Below are positions 33,201-42,711 of a stretch of 64,000 nucleotides of DNA, in pieces. Below the pieces are notes generated by a model. It made no database searches. It saw only the letters and a program-made list of their open reading frames with translations, and had not been told where the DNA came from. The stretch's first letter is position 1; every line of letters begins with the position of its first letter. Source of the DNA: Chondrus crispus (taxonomy: Eukaryota > Rhodophyta > Florideophyceae > Gigartinales > Gigartinaceae); assembly GCF_000350225.1 (NCBI RefSeq), contig NW_005178734.1:473266-537265 (forward strand), written 5' to 3'. Made by a program: the position numbers and the translations under genes.

Positions 33201-34981
33201 CTCTGTTCAGCCGTGTAACGACGTGCTTTGGCAATGTGCGGAGTATATCCCGGCTTCACTGAAATTTTCATGGGTTCAACATCGGCAGGTGGGTCTGGAC
33301 CTAAACGAAGTCGAAAGACGTCGCGATTCTTTTGAAGCATACCTCGCAGGCGTATCTGTCCTTCAGAACTTAGGCCATTCTCTCCTGCTTGCTTCAATAT
33401 CGTGTTGAATGCCTCTTGGATCTCCTGTTCGGTGTCTTCCCCGAGGTCCAGCCAATGGTCCTCTGCGGAATCTGCCTCTGCGTCATCCTCAGTAGCCGCG
33501 TTTGAGTGGTAAATTCCTGACGAGAGGATGCGTGCTACTGAGCCATCACTGTAGTCTTCGGAAGGAAGAAGAGTATCGACATCCACAGAACCCTCGAACT
33601 TGTCACAGGCGGCCTCCAGCAATATCTTTGTGTTTAAGCCTAGTGCCTCTAGAATAGGCCTTCCTAGAAGGGGTTCGTTCACTTCGTGTGTAGCGACATA
33701 CCACGAAAGCTTTCGTAACTTGAGGGCCTTGCCATGACGGATTTGAAGCTCTGTTGTTACGATGGCCTCTCTATCACAAACGACATATAGTGGCTCCTTT
33801 TCTTCGGACTTGGCAGCTGCGAGCCCAAACTTGCGCTTGGCTTTAAACGGTTTAACGACAATATCAGCACGTTTCTCGATGAGGGCTGCCAACAGGTCTG
33901 GTGGCATCAGGTTGATGTCAGACCCATTGTCTGCGCACAAACTTCTTATCTCAACCCCCGCAAAAGTGGCGTTCAAGATCGTACTATTAGTCTCAGAGAC
34001 ACTCGTCTTACTGCAACTGACTTTTTTGAAACTCTTGCGCTTTTCAATGTACGCCTTTAGTAGACGGTCTTTCTCGGCTTGTGTTGCCTTGTCACAGTCT
34101 TTGATGTAGTGCCTTACACCTTTTTCGGCACAAGCTGGGTTCAGGCACACAGGATTAGTGCGCCCGGAAGACGTGCTCTTAGTTGAAGATGTCCTCCCCT
34201 TGTTGGTGTCACCTCCTTTCTGATCCCTGGTCTTGTTTTGGTTCCGGTTACTTGTCCGACTCTTAACCTTGTCTTGAATGGTGGCTTCCTTGCACAATAG
34301 GCGGACGTACGGCTTTAACTTCTTCTTGAGTCCTTGTTGGTACTCTAAGTGCTCCGCCATCGCAGCCTTAAGATGCGGCGGATAGAGATGTTCCTGTAGC
34401 AACTTGATTGTCTTCTCTGGATTTGACTCTTTGAAATCCTTGTAGCCCACTCCTTCAAGCCGCGCAAACACGTCGTTGACGAATTCCAGCACGCGCGCTT
34501 CCGGATCAGCGATTGTCATAGGCATACGGACTCCCCGCAATGCATCCTGGACAACAGTTGGGTTGATATCTGCACCGTCTTGATGAGATATGATACCTCG
34601 GATGAACTGTTCGATGTGCTCTGACGTGAGCTCACCAACGTCTTTGTCCGGTGCAATGTCGTCGAACTTACCAATGAAGTGCATACTCTCAAGTAGAGTA
34701 CGATCGATCGACACCTTGTACGATGCTACTTGCATAGACGGGACTTCCTTCTGTTTCTCCAGTACTTCGTCTGCATATCTCTGACGTTCTTTGAGAAACT
34801 TAACAACCTTTTGCGGATCGACACTGCGAAGTATCGGGTGCGATACAGGTTGAAAAACAGCACTATGTGTCGTCGAGTCCAGAGAGCTTTGGCCCCCGTC
34901 GTGTCCACTTGCCATCGTCTCGTTGTCGGGCAGACGTCCTGCCGCACGCCTTGAGTTGATATTCGTTCTCTCGTTGACCAT
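30272..34981 (-). CDS. gag-pol: Gypsy gag-pol polyprotein, intact, with chromodomain
   Basis: One open frame of about 1,570 codons from the ATG at 34981; the frame extends 40 codons upstream to 35101, but those lie in the LTR. In order, counted from 35101: gag; a CLNPAC...HYIKDC knuckle-like motif (~320); a protease site in CADNGSDINLM (~388); RT with FACIDFCSGYWQLPL and a WLDD catalytic box (~775); RNase H with VYTDASDTHWA (~937); integrase HHCC (~1158-1200) and DDE core from ~1225; and a chromodomain-like VQWLG...EDVPERLLEF near the C-terminus. It makes and integrates element cDNA. It is closely related in layout to the broken gypsy at 17.9-23.6 kb. The WLDD box replaces the usual YxDD in both. 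Confidence 0.95.
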   Translation of the reverse strand: MVNERTNINSRRAAGRLPDNETMASGHDGGQSSLDSTTHSAVFQPVSHPILRSVDPQKVVKFLKERQRYADEVLEKQKEVPSMQVASYKVSIDRTLLESMHFIGKFDDIAPDKDVGELTSEHIEQFIRGIISHQDGADINPTVVQDALRGVRMPMTIADPEARVLEFVNDVFARLEGVGYKDFKESNPEKTIKLLQEHLYPPHLKAAMAEHLEYQQGLKKKLKPYVRLLCKEATIQDKVKSRTSNRNQNKTRDQKGGDTNKGRTSSTKSTSSGRTNPVCLNPACAEKGVRHYIKDCDKATQAEKDRLLKAYIEKRKSFKKVSCSKTSVSETNSTILNATFAGVEIRSLCADNGSDINLMPPDLLAALIEKRADIVVKPFKAKRKFGLAAAKSEEKEPLYVVCDREAIVTTELQIRHGKALKLRKLSWYVATHEVNEPLLGRPILEALGLNTKILLEAACDKFEGSVDVDTLLPSEDYSDGSVARILSSGIYHSNAATEDDAEADSAEDHWLDLGEDTEQEIQEAFNTILKQAGENGLSSEGQIRLRGMLQKNRDVFRLRLGPDPPADVEPMKISVKPGYTPHIAKARRYTAEQREFMSSYVGKLADHGFIRPNRDASWAAAQLLVPKPPPAKFRLTFDLRRVNAATIPVAWPMPHIESELLDLAGSTCFACIDFCSGYWQLPLDEKSQQYHSFLTPTGIFKPTRTLQGGNNCMANFQSRVEPCFAELRNSLKAWLDDFILHAKTEKELLNSLETFFEVCVKRRLKISAKKSVLFSKVIRWCGRIIDKDGVTCDPRRLSGLMNTHMPVTAAELSQFVYCLQWMSGSIPDFANRIAPLRAMLEEAYSRSGKRTTKSIHSIRLAQLSWGPVHADAYLELQEQLRNAVKLSHRDPEKTLCVYTDASDTHWAAVVTQCRVKELDKNVEEQRHEPLAFLSAIFNSTQTHWSTFEKEAYAIFQAFDKLDYMFAAENDIHIFSDHRNLLFVYNPTAIEPALGRHILNKVQRWALYLSRFTYTIEHIAGERNVMADIMTRWFAGYRAKQHSIKRITHALMAQDMVGSPQAVDFEWPNADMISKAQEDTISEKPKDSYTEEDGIIQLKGKNWIPDDAVELQMKLLVVAHCGAAGHRGAEATLSALKETFHWRDMAQDCKEFTKCCIHCLTAKGGLKIPRPLSMTLHGSKPNEVIHFDYLYMGPGIDDLKYILAIRDDLSSYLWLCPTKAANAENAATELARWIRVFTVMQYWVSDQAAHFKNQVMMYLAGEHRIQHKFTVAYSPWVNGTVENCMKHIMGACRAIQSELKLGPQDWPLVAGAIMTALNEAPLKRLGTQEDGTYRTPLEVMTGLKPLRTQLEIGGVGSSSSKKANIEQARALQLLNIEDLQKVFDSMHKNVSERVNANRKKQITQHNKKTNLISTRFQVGDFVVVRRAQMKGHKMSFRWVGPRRVTRVLSEVVYEVTGLAGSKTECVHASRLLLYRTRHDGQEVSEDLLKHAKHTETKFDMVDQLLNIGEGDQGILVQVQWLGQPDKCDWTWQPLAELYEDVPERLLEFFNMSRKTKLVAKAKAALGITEN

Positions 34982-35036
34982 CGCCTGTCCCTCACGTAGA
35001 AGTTCCGATAAATCTCTCCTGCAGGACAGAAATTTC

Positions 35037-35327
35037 TGTAAACCCTCGTAGACTCCTTCGTGTTGAACAGGTTCAATGATGGTTTTTTTTCTTACTAGCA
35101 ATGAAGTGTGACATTACTTATAGGGGATGTAGGGCGGTAGGTAAATTTGGACTTGTAAAGAATAACAGGAACTAGTAAGGGAGGTTGACAATGACTAAAG
35201 TCGACGGAGCTTGACTCAGAAGGATGCAGCAGGAATCACCAATCAATATATCATATTGATAGCACTACTCCCACAATCGACCAGCACAGAAGACGAGTTC
35301 TGACGATAGTCGCCACGTACGTCTATA
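35037..35327 (-). repeat. Gypsy 5' LTR (291 bp)
   Basis: Near-identical to 29941-30230. The gag-pol frame is open into this LTR as far as 35101, but the first ATG outside the LTR is at 34981. Confidence 0.93.
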
Positions 35328-36785
35328 AACTTCAACAAACTGGAATCTCTCGATCATTCTTATTCCTGATATCATGCGCTGTTGGTGGTCGGTAAAGACA
35401 TGGCTGTAACCCTGCGTGCTCTTTGCAAAGGCATGGGAGTCCTGTTTTTGAGTAGGGGGGCTGTAAGCAAGCGCATGTAGGCGCACCATCAGCACGCTCC
35501 TGCATTTGTAGTTATTGCACCTGTGAACTCTCATCAGTACTTAAGCATAGGTCGGTGTGCGACAGATTTCGACCGCACAAACCCACAGCCTTCAACAACC
35601 TTCAGCAACAAACAAAGGAAAGACACCCTCTCGAATTTTCAACAAACTCCAAAATGTCTCGCAGCTTCATGTCTATCTTCGCTCTCTTCGCTCTCTTCGC
35701 TGTCATGTTTGTCCAGACCGAAGCTGCAACCTGCCCGTGTGTCTGCCGCACCAACGTTGATAGCGCCCTCGCCGAGTGCGGTCGCAGATTAAGCAGCTGC
35801 CGTGTCTATACCTGCAGCACGGGAGGCACGTCAGGTGCCTGCTGCTGCTACTAACAACAGTAATGCGAGTTGTGTGTGTTGTGACGGAACTGGGATGTGC
35901 ATTGAGAAGACTACCGCTTCGCTCTGGCGAGTTGTTTTTCTCCGCATTAATAGCTAGCCTACTCTTTGACGCCCTTCCAATCGTACAGTAAACGAGAAGT
36001 GCTCCCGTCTTCGTTCATTTTCATTGTTTAATCGGTCTCTGATGTGTTGTCTTAGGGTAGAAGTTAGCGAAGTGTAGCAAATTCGTTGGAGTAGACGGGA
36101 TAGCACAAGTCATATCCCACCTGACTTCTCTTCACATTTATGAAACGGAAGTATTGTCCTTGTCGGAAGTCATGCTTCTTGTAGTTTTTATTCCAGTGTA
36201 TCGTAACATTTCTAATGAAATAGCATCCATAACTCGCACTGGCGATGACAGGGGCGGGACCGGCCCTGGCCCCGCCCTACACCTAGGCTGAGCATGTACG
36301 TTTCTTGATCTTTAGAAACGTGGATATACATCGATGGATTGTTGTTAACACCGACCCCAGAGAAGTTGTGTGGAAATGGACAAAGCAGTCCTGGTAGCTT
36401 GAGATTGATGCAATAACGCTATAGTATTACTGCAGCACATACACACCACGCTACGGCGGTATTGTGTTGTACTGTTTTTGGTGGCGCGATCTTGAGAGTG
36501 ATTATTTTGCTTCAGCACTAGTCACCTCTTCAGAAGTGCAGCATGCGGAGATATTCAATCTTAGCTTCACAATTTGCGGAAGAGAGGACAATGGCAAGAG
36601 AGTCTGGTTAGTGTAATTCTCTAAAAAATAACCGGAGCGGAATGACGGACCGCAAGGACAGACTGTCTATATCACAGTCTGTCCACAACAGTATTTAATA
36701 GGAGCGACGGCGACAACGAGTAAAGACCACCCCATGCGGATTACGATTCATCACGGAACAAGGAACTTTAGTCTCTTTTTTTGAG
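35328..36785 (+). repeat. Cys-rich-peptide repeat, copy B, right part
   Basis: It continues copy B after the gypsy element and contains the peptide gene at 35654-35854. It is also the outer end of the left palindrome arm, so it is inverted relative to 45,160-46,618 (copy C). Confidence 0.88.
35654..35854 (+). CDS. Small secreted Cys-rich peptide, copy B (66 aa)
   Basis: The ATG at 35654 (CCAAAATGTC) opens a 66-codon gene with signal peptide and nine cysteines, identical in protein to copy A. The 5' flank up to about 35,540 is conserved in all four copies, including a CTTAAGCATA element about 110 bp upstream that might serve as a TATA-like box (inference). The signal-peptide core is encoded by a short CTCTTCGCT tandem repeat. 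Convergent with copy C across the NB-ARC palindrome. Confidence 0.78.
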   Translation: MSRSFMSIFALFALFAVMFVQTEAATCPCVCRTNVDSALAECGRRLSSCRVYTCSTGGTSGACCCY

Positions 36786-37698
36786 AATTATTACTGTACG
36801 CAAGAAAAATTCCAAAATAAAAGGGGTACTGTAAAGGGGGGTTGCTGGTGTTGTCGGACAGTGACAAAAAAATCGGACATGCAAAATATTTTGAAAAATA
36901 TCTCCGACACGGGCCAAGGAGCACCGCCGCGCGTAACGGCGCCAGATAGTGCGCGCCGTATATCAGAACGACGTGGTTGAAATTAAAGAAAAAATATCTC
37001 AATCGATTGCTTACGGCTTTCTACGTATAAGTGTGCAACAACCCAAAAATACAAAATAGGCGGACTTTTCTATTTTTTATTTATTTGCTTGGATGTCCGA
37101 TCTTAGTGCTCGGTTGAGGTGCAAAAGTGTCCGCGCGCTTCACTCTCACTCCTCTTCTGTGTCCGTGGTTGTTTTCGCCAAGTCCCAGTGGCCGACAGGC
37201 TGAGAGTGTCCCCGTCGCAAAACATAAAAAATGGTGATTGCTTGACAATTACATGTACTTTTTCCTTTTAATATTGAGGTTTTTGTCCGACGTCTCCAGC
37301 ACCCCGCCTCTACGTAAGAAACATTATCCAAATTCTACACGTAGCTTCCCACATGCACTGTCTTTATTCGCAACGCCAAGCGTACAAGTGTCATGAGAGC
37401 CATACGTGCACACGTAGCACACGCATGACAGTACAATTAGATCACCGCACTCGCCGCCGTAACACAGATCCCTATCCTTCCCTTAGACAGGCAATAGGCA
37501 TCAGTAAACCGAGTCATCGATCTTGCACCACAACAAGCATACCTTTCCCGCCCCCTCTGCGAGAGGACCAAGGACGACAAACAACGAGAAGCATAGACAA
37601 GAGAGAAGAGATTCAGAGAGAGATAGAGAGAAGAGTAAGCGTCGCTTTGCCACCGCCGCCTATTCAATTCCGAACAACTCTCCCCATTCCCAAACACC
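36786..37698. other. Palindrome arm segment without a gene (left)
   Basis: No supported ORF. TCCGA/TCGGA hexamers recur (for example near 36,857, 36,903 and 37,096). It is mirrored at 44,250-45,160. It probably includes the upstream region of the NB-ARC gene, with a purine-rich GAGAGA stretch at 37,595-37,635 just before it. Confidence 0.6.
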
Positions 37699-39241
37699 AT
37701 GGCTGATCCGTACAGTATCTTGGGCTTCACCGGCCTGGCTGAGCAAGCCGTCCGCCTCATCGCAAGTCTCATCGAACGACACAAAGCCTACAAGGAAAAC
37801 AAAACGCTCTCTACCGAAATGCTCACCGCCTACACCACCTTGCAGGCAGACATCACGGAGGTGAAAGACAGTCCGATCCATAGAACGTCGTCGCAGCACA
37901 CGGGCTTTCTCCAACGTTAAATCGAGGACATCTCAAGTTTCATATTGAAGTCCCTCGAAGAGCTGCATACAGAGTTGGACGACCCAAAAGCGAGACTCGG
38001 TGCGTACGCCTCCGGAGTGGGAGATAGAGAAGTCCTAGAGAAGCGCAAGCAAGAAGCGTGCCGCCTTCACGATCGTATTCTACAAGCAAGCACGGGCATC
38101 GATACTCACGCGACTCGTGCGGCCGTCGAGTCGATCAGGCGAGGCACGGGTGATATGTTCAGGCCGTCGAAAAGAGCAGAACATAATGCTGCGTCGATAT
38201 ACGTGAAGCTTGATTCTCGGGGGAGCAATGGATTACCGAACACGTGTGAGTCGCGTCTAAAAGCGGCTGTGCTACTGAGAGGTAGGAACAAGCAAGTGGG
38301 TGCGACAGCAGTGGTACAGGGCGGAGTCGGGAAGACATGCGCTCTCTGAGCGATCGCGCACGATGTTGAGATTAGGGCGGGGTTTTCGGGAGGAATGTAC
38401 TTCATGTCGTTGGGGAAAGACGGAAACGTGGGACGGCTGATTGAAGAACTGTGTCTGATTGTGGAAGCGTCCGGTGGAAACCAGACGGCTGCGGAAATGC
38501 GAGAGCAGAGCGAGTTTGGAAGGGTGTTGGCAAAGGTACAAGCGTGGTTTTGCAGTCATGTGTGTCTGTTCATCATTGATGATGTGTGGATGGTAAATGA
38601 TATAGACACGAATATCCTTCAGAAGTTGTCTGTTCTAGCTGACACTGCGGGGATAGGGAGCTGTATCAGATTGGGGAGCGGGTTGCTTTCGAGCCGAGGG
38701 AGAGGGTAGGGAAAGAAGCAGTTGACATGCTTGTGCACGCGAGTGCGGCGAATCGAGAGGAAGTGGATGATACGAGATGCAAAGAGGCCGTGGGTGAAAT
38801 ACTGTAAATGTGTAGCAGATTGCCGCTTGCCCTGAACGTAGCGGGAACGAGTGTGAGGTACATGAGGGAAAGATGGGAGGGAGAAGTGTCAGAAGCATAG
38901 GGGGAGTACCTTTCGAGGATGAAGAGCCGCAACACGATTCGCGGGGAGAGTCCAAAGGACACATATTTGTCGTTGGATGGGACATTGCATACGTCACTAG
39001 ATATCCTGGGGTCCAATGTGGGAAGCAGTGGGGAGACGGTTGGTGATTTTTCGTTTCGAAAGATGCACCGAAGTCTGCGCGTCATGAAGAAGCAAGACCG
39101 GATACCTTTGTGTTTGGTTGGAGATTTGTGGGAGATAGACGACGAGTGGACGGAAAGGTGTGCAAAGGAGATGGAAAGGGTTGGATTAGTAGAGTTGCAG
39201 TATGAGAAGGGTTGTGGTGGATTGCGGGTGCATGATCTCCC
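37699..39241 (+). pseudogene. NB-ARC (NLR/STAND-type) gene, decayed, left copy
   Basis: The ATG at 37699 opens a frame kept for about 1 kb with only TAA 37918-37920 and TGA 38347-38349 in it. The N-terminal region of about 200 residues is helical and unassigned (MADPYSILGFTGLAEQAV). Then come the P-loop QGGVGKT near 38323, the kinase-2 motif FIIDDVW near 38570, GLPLAL-like RLPLALNVAG near 38818 and an MHD-like RVHDL near 39230. NB-ARC ATPases act as switches in immune or cell-death signalling. Relative to its own inverted fragment, it lacks about 45 bp after 38,655 that encode the RNBS-B-like SRLLYSTR motif. Further shifts and a TAG near 38,898 follow. Not functional as it stands. Confidence 0.82.
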
Positions 39242-39660
39242 CGCGAATCGTGTTACGGCTCTTCATCCTCGAAAGGTACTCCCCCCATGCTTCTGACACT
39301 TCTCCCTCCCATCTTTCCCTCATGTACCTCACACTCGTTCCCGCTACGTTCAGGGCAAGCGGCAATCCGCTACATATTTACAGTATTTCACTCACGGCCT
39401 CTTTGCATCTCGTATCATCCACTTCCTCTCGATTCGCCACACTCGCGTGCACAAGCATGTCAACTGCTTTTTTCCCTACCCTCTCCCTCGGCTCGAAAGC
39501 AACCCAGTCCCCAATCTGATACAGCTCCCTATCCCTCGTGGAGTACAGTAGTCTGCTCCTCCTTTCCCCGCTGTCCCCTGCAGTGTCAGCGAGAACAGAC
39601 AATTTTTGAAGGATATTCGTGTATATCATTTACCACCCACACAATTTCGCGGTGGAAGAA
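39242..39660 (-). pseudogene. Inverted NB-ARC fragment, left arm
   Basis: It is the reverse complement of about 38,585-38,948 of the adjacent NB-ARC pseudogene, running from the kinase-2 flank to the segment before the MHD-like region. It keeps an open frame (39629-39378) with an RNBS-B-like SRLLYSTRD motif that the longer copy lacks. It is joined tail to tail to the longer copy at 39,241. Confidence 0.85.
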
Positions 39661-39814
39661 GCGAAGAAGAAGGAGGGTGTAGAAGAGTGATGTAAGAAGA
39701 TGGCGGATGTATGCAGGGCAGGAGGAGGGTTGCTTGCATTGAGTGACGACCGAGATGGAGAGGGCAAGAGCGCACGGGAGGAGTATATTTTCGAGAACAT
39801 ATCCGTAGTGTTCA

Positions 39815-39889
39815 TATGTACGATGTATCGTACATAAAGACAGATCCAGAAATTTCTGAACTTGCCTTATGTACGATACGTCGTACATA
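39815..39889. repeat. Pair of 22-bp near-palindromes (left arm)
   Basis: TATGTACGATGTATCGTACATA is split here for length: TATGTACGAT + GTATCGTACATA at 39815-39836, and TATGTACGAT + ACGTCGTACATA at 39868-39889. Each is self-complementary except for the centre. A further AGAAATTTCT palindrome lies between them. Mirrored at 42059-42133. Confidence 0.8.
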
Positions 39890-40080
39890 TAAGCCTCTTT
39901 TATGTCATCTTTGACCTTCTGTTTCTTAGAAACAAATGTTAGTTTCTCACTGGCGGGTAGGTAGTCAAACTCTATGGGTTGTCGAGAACGTACCTCGTGT
40001 TCAATTTCCGCAGAAACGAAGTACAGGGTGCGAACGACAGATCAAGGCGTACCGTCTCACTCTCACCAAAACCTTACCTC

Positions 40081-40137
40081 TTTGCTCATGCCGGTGGGGA
40101 TGCTCTTAGAGCCTCCCCACCGGCATGAGCAAAGAGT
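40081..40137. repeat. Head-to-head GAGCATCCCCACCGG ends around TTA
   Basis: Arms of about 25 bp (CTCATGCCGGTGGGGATGCTC and GAGCCTCCCCACCGGCATGAG, given without their outer bases) face each other across TTA at 40106-40108. The same end occurs at 41,151 and is mirrored near 41,814-41,871. The form fits inverted termini of a small TTA-targeting (PIF/Harbinger-like) non-autonomous element, by inference. Confidence 0.6.
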
Positions 40138-40275
40138 TAAAAGGTAAAATTTTAGCTTTTACACCCTGGTGAATCCGCTCCGCCGGGGAGTCAAAAAGGT
40201 AAAATTATTTAGCCCGGGGGTATTTCCAGGGCGCAAATCGGTCGGTTTTACACCTCGAAAATAGCCCTATAAAAT

Positions 40276-41682
40276 GGGGTACCCAAATTAGAGTAGGTCA
40301 TGCTAGTTTATGTTCCAAGGTGCCGAAAATGGGCCTGTAAATTAGTCTAGCCCACACTAAATCCTGTTATCGGTGTAGTTCTCTCCAGCCCTCGGTCGGC
40401 ATGCTTCTTTGCTGTCCAGATCCCCGCTGGATTCGGCGCGCACGTGTACCACGTCCCCGCCTCGCACGTACCCTCTGCCCTCGCCCTCTCTCTGCAGGCC
40501 TTGCTGATGGGACAGAAAAATCCGGAGATGCCTCCACAGTATTATTAAGTTGCAGGCTTTCAGGATGTAGTCCTGATACTTGACGGGGTTCCATAGATTC
40601 GCTTATAAGTTGCGGCTGCGAGAGATTAGACAGCGTTGAGAGATTGCAAGCGAGCACAGGTTGAGGCGACGGCAAGGGAAGAGGCAAAGGAGGAATCTGT
40701 TCCAACTGGAGAAGAGTTTTTGATGCTCCAATTTCAAAAATTGGCTCCCCCATGCACTCCTGAGTGGCATGAGAAGAGCCTCGGGGGGAGGAGGCCAACG
40801 TTCAAGTAGTTCCTGGGCATGGGGGGGGGGGGGGGGGGGNNNNNNNNNNNNNNNNNNNNNNNNNNNNNNNNNNNNNNNNNNNNNNNNNNNNNNNNNNNNN
40901 NNNNNNNNNNNNNNNNNNNNNNNNNNNNNNNNNNNNNNNTTTACTGTAACCCTAAACAAGGCAAGTTCTTTCCTCACCGCGTGACCCATTCGCGTGGTGA
41001 GGTAGGCTGTGCTTTGGTTCACTGCAGCAGGAATGGGGGTGGCTTTAGTTGCTGGCAATAGCGAAATGGGCGGTTTTTTGTTGCCCATGCTCGGAGTTTG
41101 ACTGGTCTAAGGAGGCCTGAGCGATCCGAGGAGGCGTGTCCGGTGGCTTAGAGCATCCCCACCAGGTGGAGAATAAATGAGCAAAGAGCTAAATATTTTC
41201 AACACTTGTCATTCAAATACTAGCGCGCATGCCCACGTGCATTTGTTCACATTTGGCATTTTAGCTCCGACATCAACACACTCCACCGGTGTTGCCAGAG
41301 CTAAATGCAGAGACGCACTCAAATGGAGCAGTCTTCATTGGACGAATAGTTAAATCCTCTGGATTTCTGCTGCTCTGTACCGGCCATTATTGTGATAGGA
41401 ACGAGGCTCGAGATGAAAGAGGCAATGATTGGGTGGGTTGGTGGGAGCATGTTCTGCACCTGGGAGAGCGGTGTGCGGAAGGGAGCGCCTAAACAGGGTG
41501 GTGGTGGGGCAAGATCGCATGTACCTTGCGATCGGTGCAGAAGGAGAGGCGCAGGTTGGAGAGGGAAGCGCGGCAATACGAGTGCGAAACATGTGGGAGA
41601 ACGGGAAGTACTGTACGAGCAGATTCCCGCTACCAGAAACCAATAACTGCTTCGCACTTGTCTCGTGGACTTTTGGCTCTGG
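40276..41682. other. Palindrome centre with 100-bp gap
   Basis: Non-palindromic centre of about 1.4 kb. It contains G19 at 40821-40839 followed by 100 Ns (40840-40939), the standard mark of an assembly gap. No reliable gene is seen; frames crossing the gap are meaningless. A GAGCATCCCCACC end lies at 41,151. Confidence 0.8.
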
Positions 41683-42058
41683 GCTATTTTCGAGGTGTAA
41701 AACCGACCGATTTGCGCCCTGGAAATACCCCCGGGCTAAATAATTTTACCTTTTTGACTCCCCGGCGGAGCGGATTCACCAGGGTGTAAAAGCTAAAATT
41801 TTACCTTTTAACTCTTTGCTCATGCCGGTGGGGAGGCTCTAAGAGCATCCCCACCGGCATGAGCAAAGAGGTAAGGTTTTGGTGAGAGTGAGACGGTACG
41901 CCTTGATCTGTCGTTCGCACCCTGTACTTCGTTTCTGCGGAAATTGAACACGAGGTACGTTCTCGACAACCCATAGAGTTTGACTACCTACCCGCCAGTG
42001 AGAAACTAACATTTGTTTCTAAGAAACAGAAGGTCAAAGATGACATAAAAGAGGCTTA

Positions 42059-42133
42059 TATGTACGACGTATCGTACATAAGGCAAGTTCAGAAATTTCT
42101 GGATCTGTCTTTATGTACGATACATCGTACATA
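42059..42133. repeat. Pair of 22-bp near-palindromes (right arm)
   Basis: Mirror of 39815-39889: TGTACGACGTATCGTACA at 42061-42078 and TGTACGATACATCGTACA at 42114-42131, each with outer TA. Confidence 0.78.
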
Positions 42134-42301
42134 TGAACACTACGGATATGTTCTCGAAAATATACTCCTCCCGTGCGCTCTTGCCCTCTCCATCTCGGTC
42201 GTCACTCAATGCAAGCAACCCTCCTCCTGCCCTGCATACATCCGCCATCTTCTTACATCACTCTTCTACACCCTCCTTCTTCTTCGCTTCTTCCACCGCG
42301 A

Positions 42302-42711
42302 AATTGTGTGGGTGGTAAATGATATACACGAATATCCTTCAAAAATTGTCTGTTCTCGCTGACACTGCAGGGGACAGCGGGGAAAGGAGGAGCAGACTAC
42401 TGTACTCCACGAGGGATAGGGAGCTGTATCAGATTGGGGACTGGGTTGCTTTCGAGCCGAGGGAGAGGGTAGGGAAAAAAGCAGTTGACATGCTTGTGCA
42501 CGCGAGTGTGGCGAATCGAGAGGAAGTGGATGATACGAGATGCAAAGAGGCCGTGAGTGAAATACTGTAAATATGTAGCGGATTGCCGCTTGCCCTGAAC
42601 GTAGCGGGAACGAGTGTGAGGTACATGAGGGAAAGATGGGAGGGAGAAGTGTCAGAAGCATGGGGGGAGTACCTTTCGAGGATGAAGAGCCGTAACACGA
42701 TTCGCGGGGAG
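42302..42711 (+). pseudogene. Inverted NB-ARC fragment, right arm
   Basis: Mirror of the fragment at 39242-39660. An open frame at 42319-42570 includes SRLLYSTRD. It is joined tail to tail to the longer NB-ARC copy near 42,711. Confidence 0.85.

Larger units (their letters stand above)
29941..35327 (-). mobile_element. Young, intact Ty3/gypsy element
   Basis: Two LTRs of 290-291 bp differ by two substitutions and one T in a homopolymer. It encodes one uninterrupted gag-pol. It is flanked by AACT(T) on both sides (29937-29941 and 35328-35332), splitting repeat copy B. The intact site is visible at about 27,945-27,960. The purine tract is the minus-strand complement of GGGCCCCATGCATCC at 30,231-30,245. 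It looks recently inserted and potentially active. Confidence 0.93.
35328..40275 (+). repeat. Left arm of large palindrome (about 4.95 kb)
   Basis: It is the reverse complement of 41683-46618 at roughly 98-99% by eye. Paired landmarks sum to about 81,946 throughout (for example 36,775 with 45,172 and 40,075 with 41,870), so no large indel separates the arms. The axis is near 40,973. It holds peptide gene B, an NB-ARC pseudogene and its inverted fragment. Confidence 0.93.

Noticed and set aside
35776-35991. Alternative frames over the Cys-rich peptide genes
   Set aside because: They lack a signal peptide and any conserved pattern, and simply overlap the 66-aa gene.
38919-39296. Independent gene for the 125-aa ORF
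   Set aside because: It is the C-terminal part of the NB-ARC pseudogene followed by its own inverted fragment.
40367-41088. Long frames crossing the N gap
   Set aside because: They exist only because Ns are read through; no domain and no reliable sequence.
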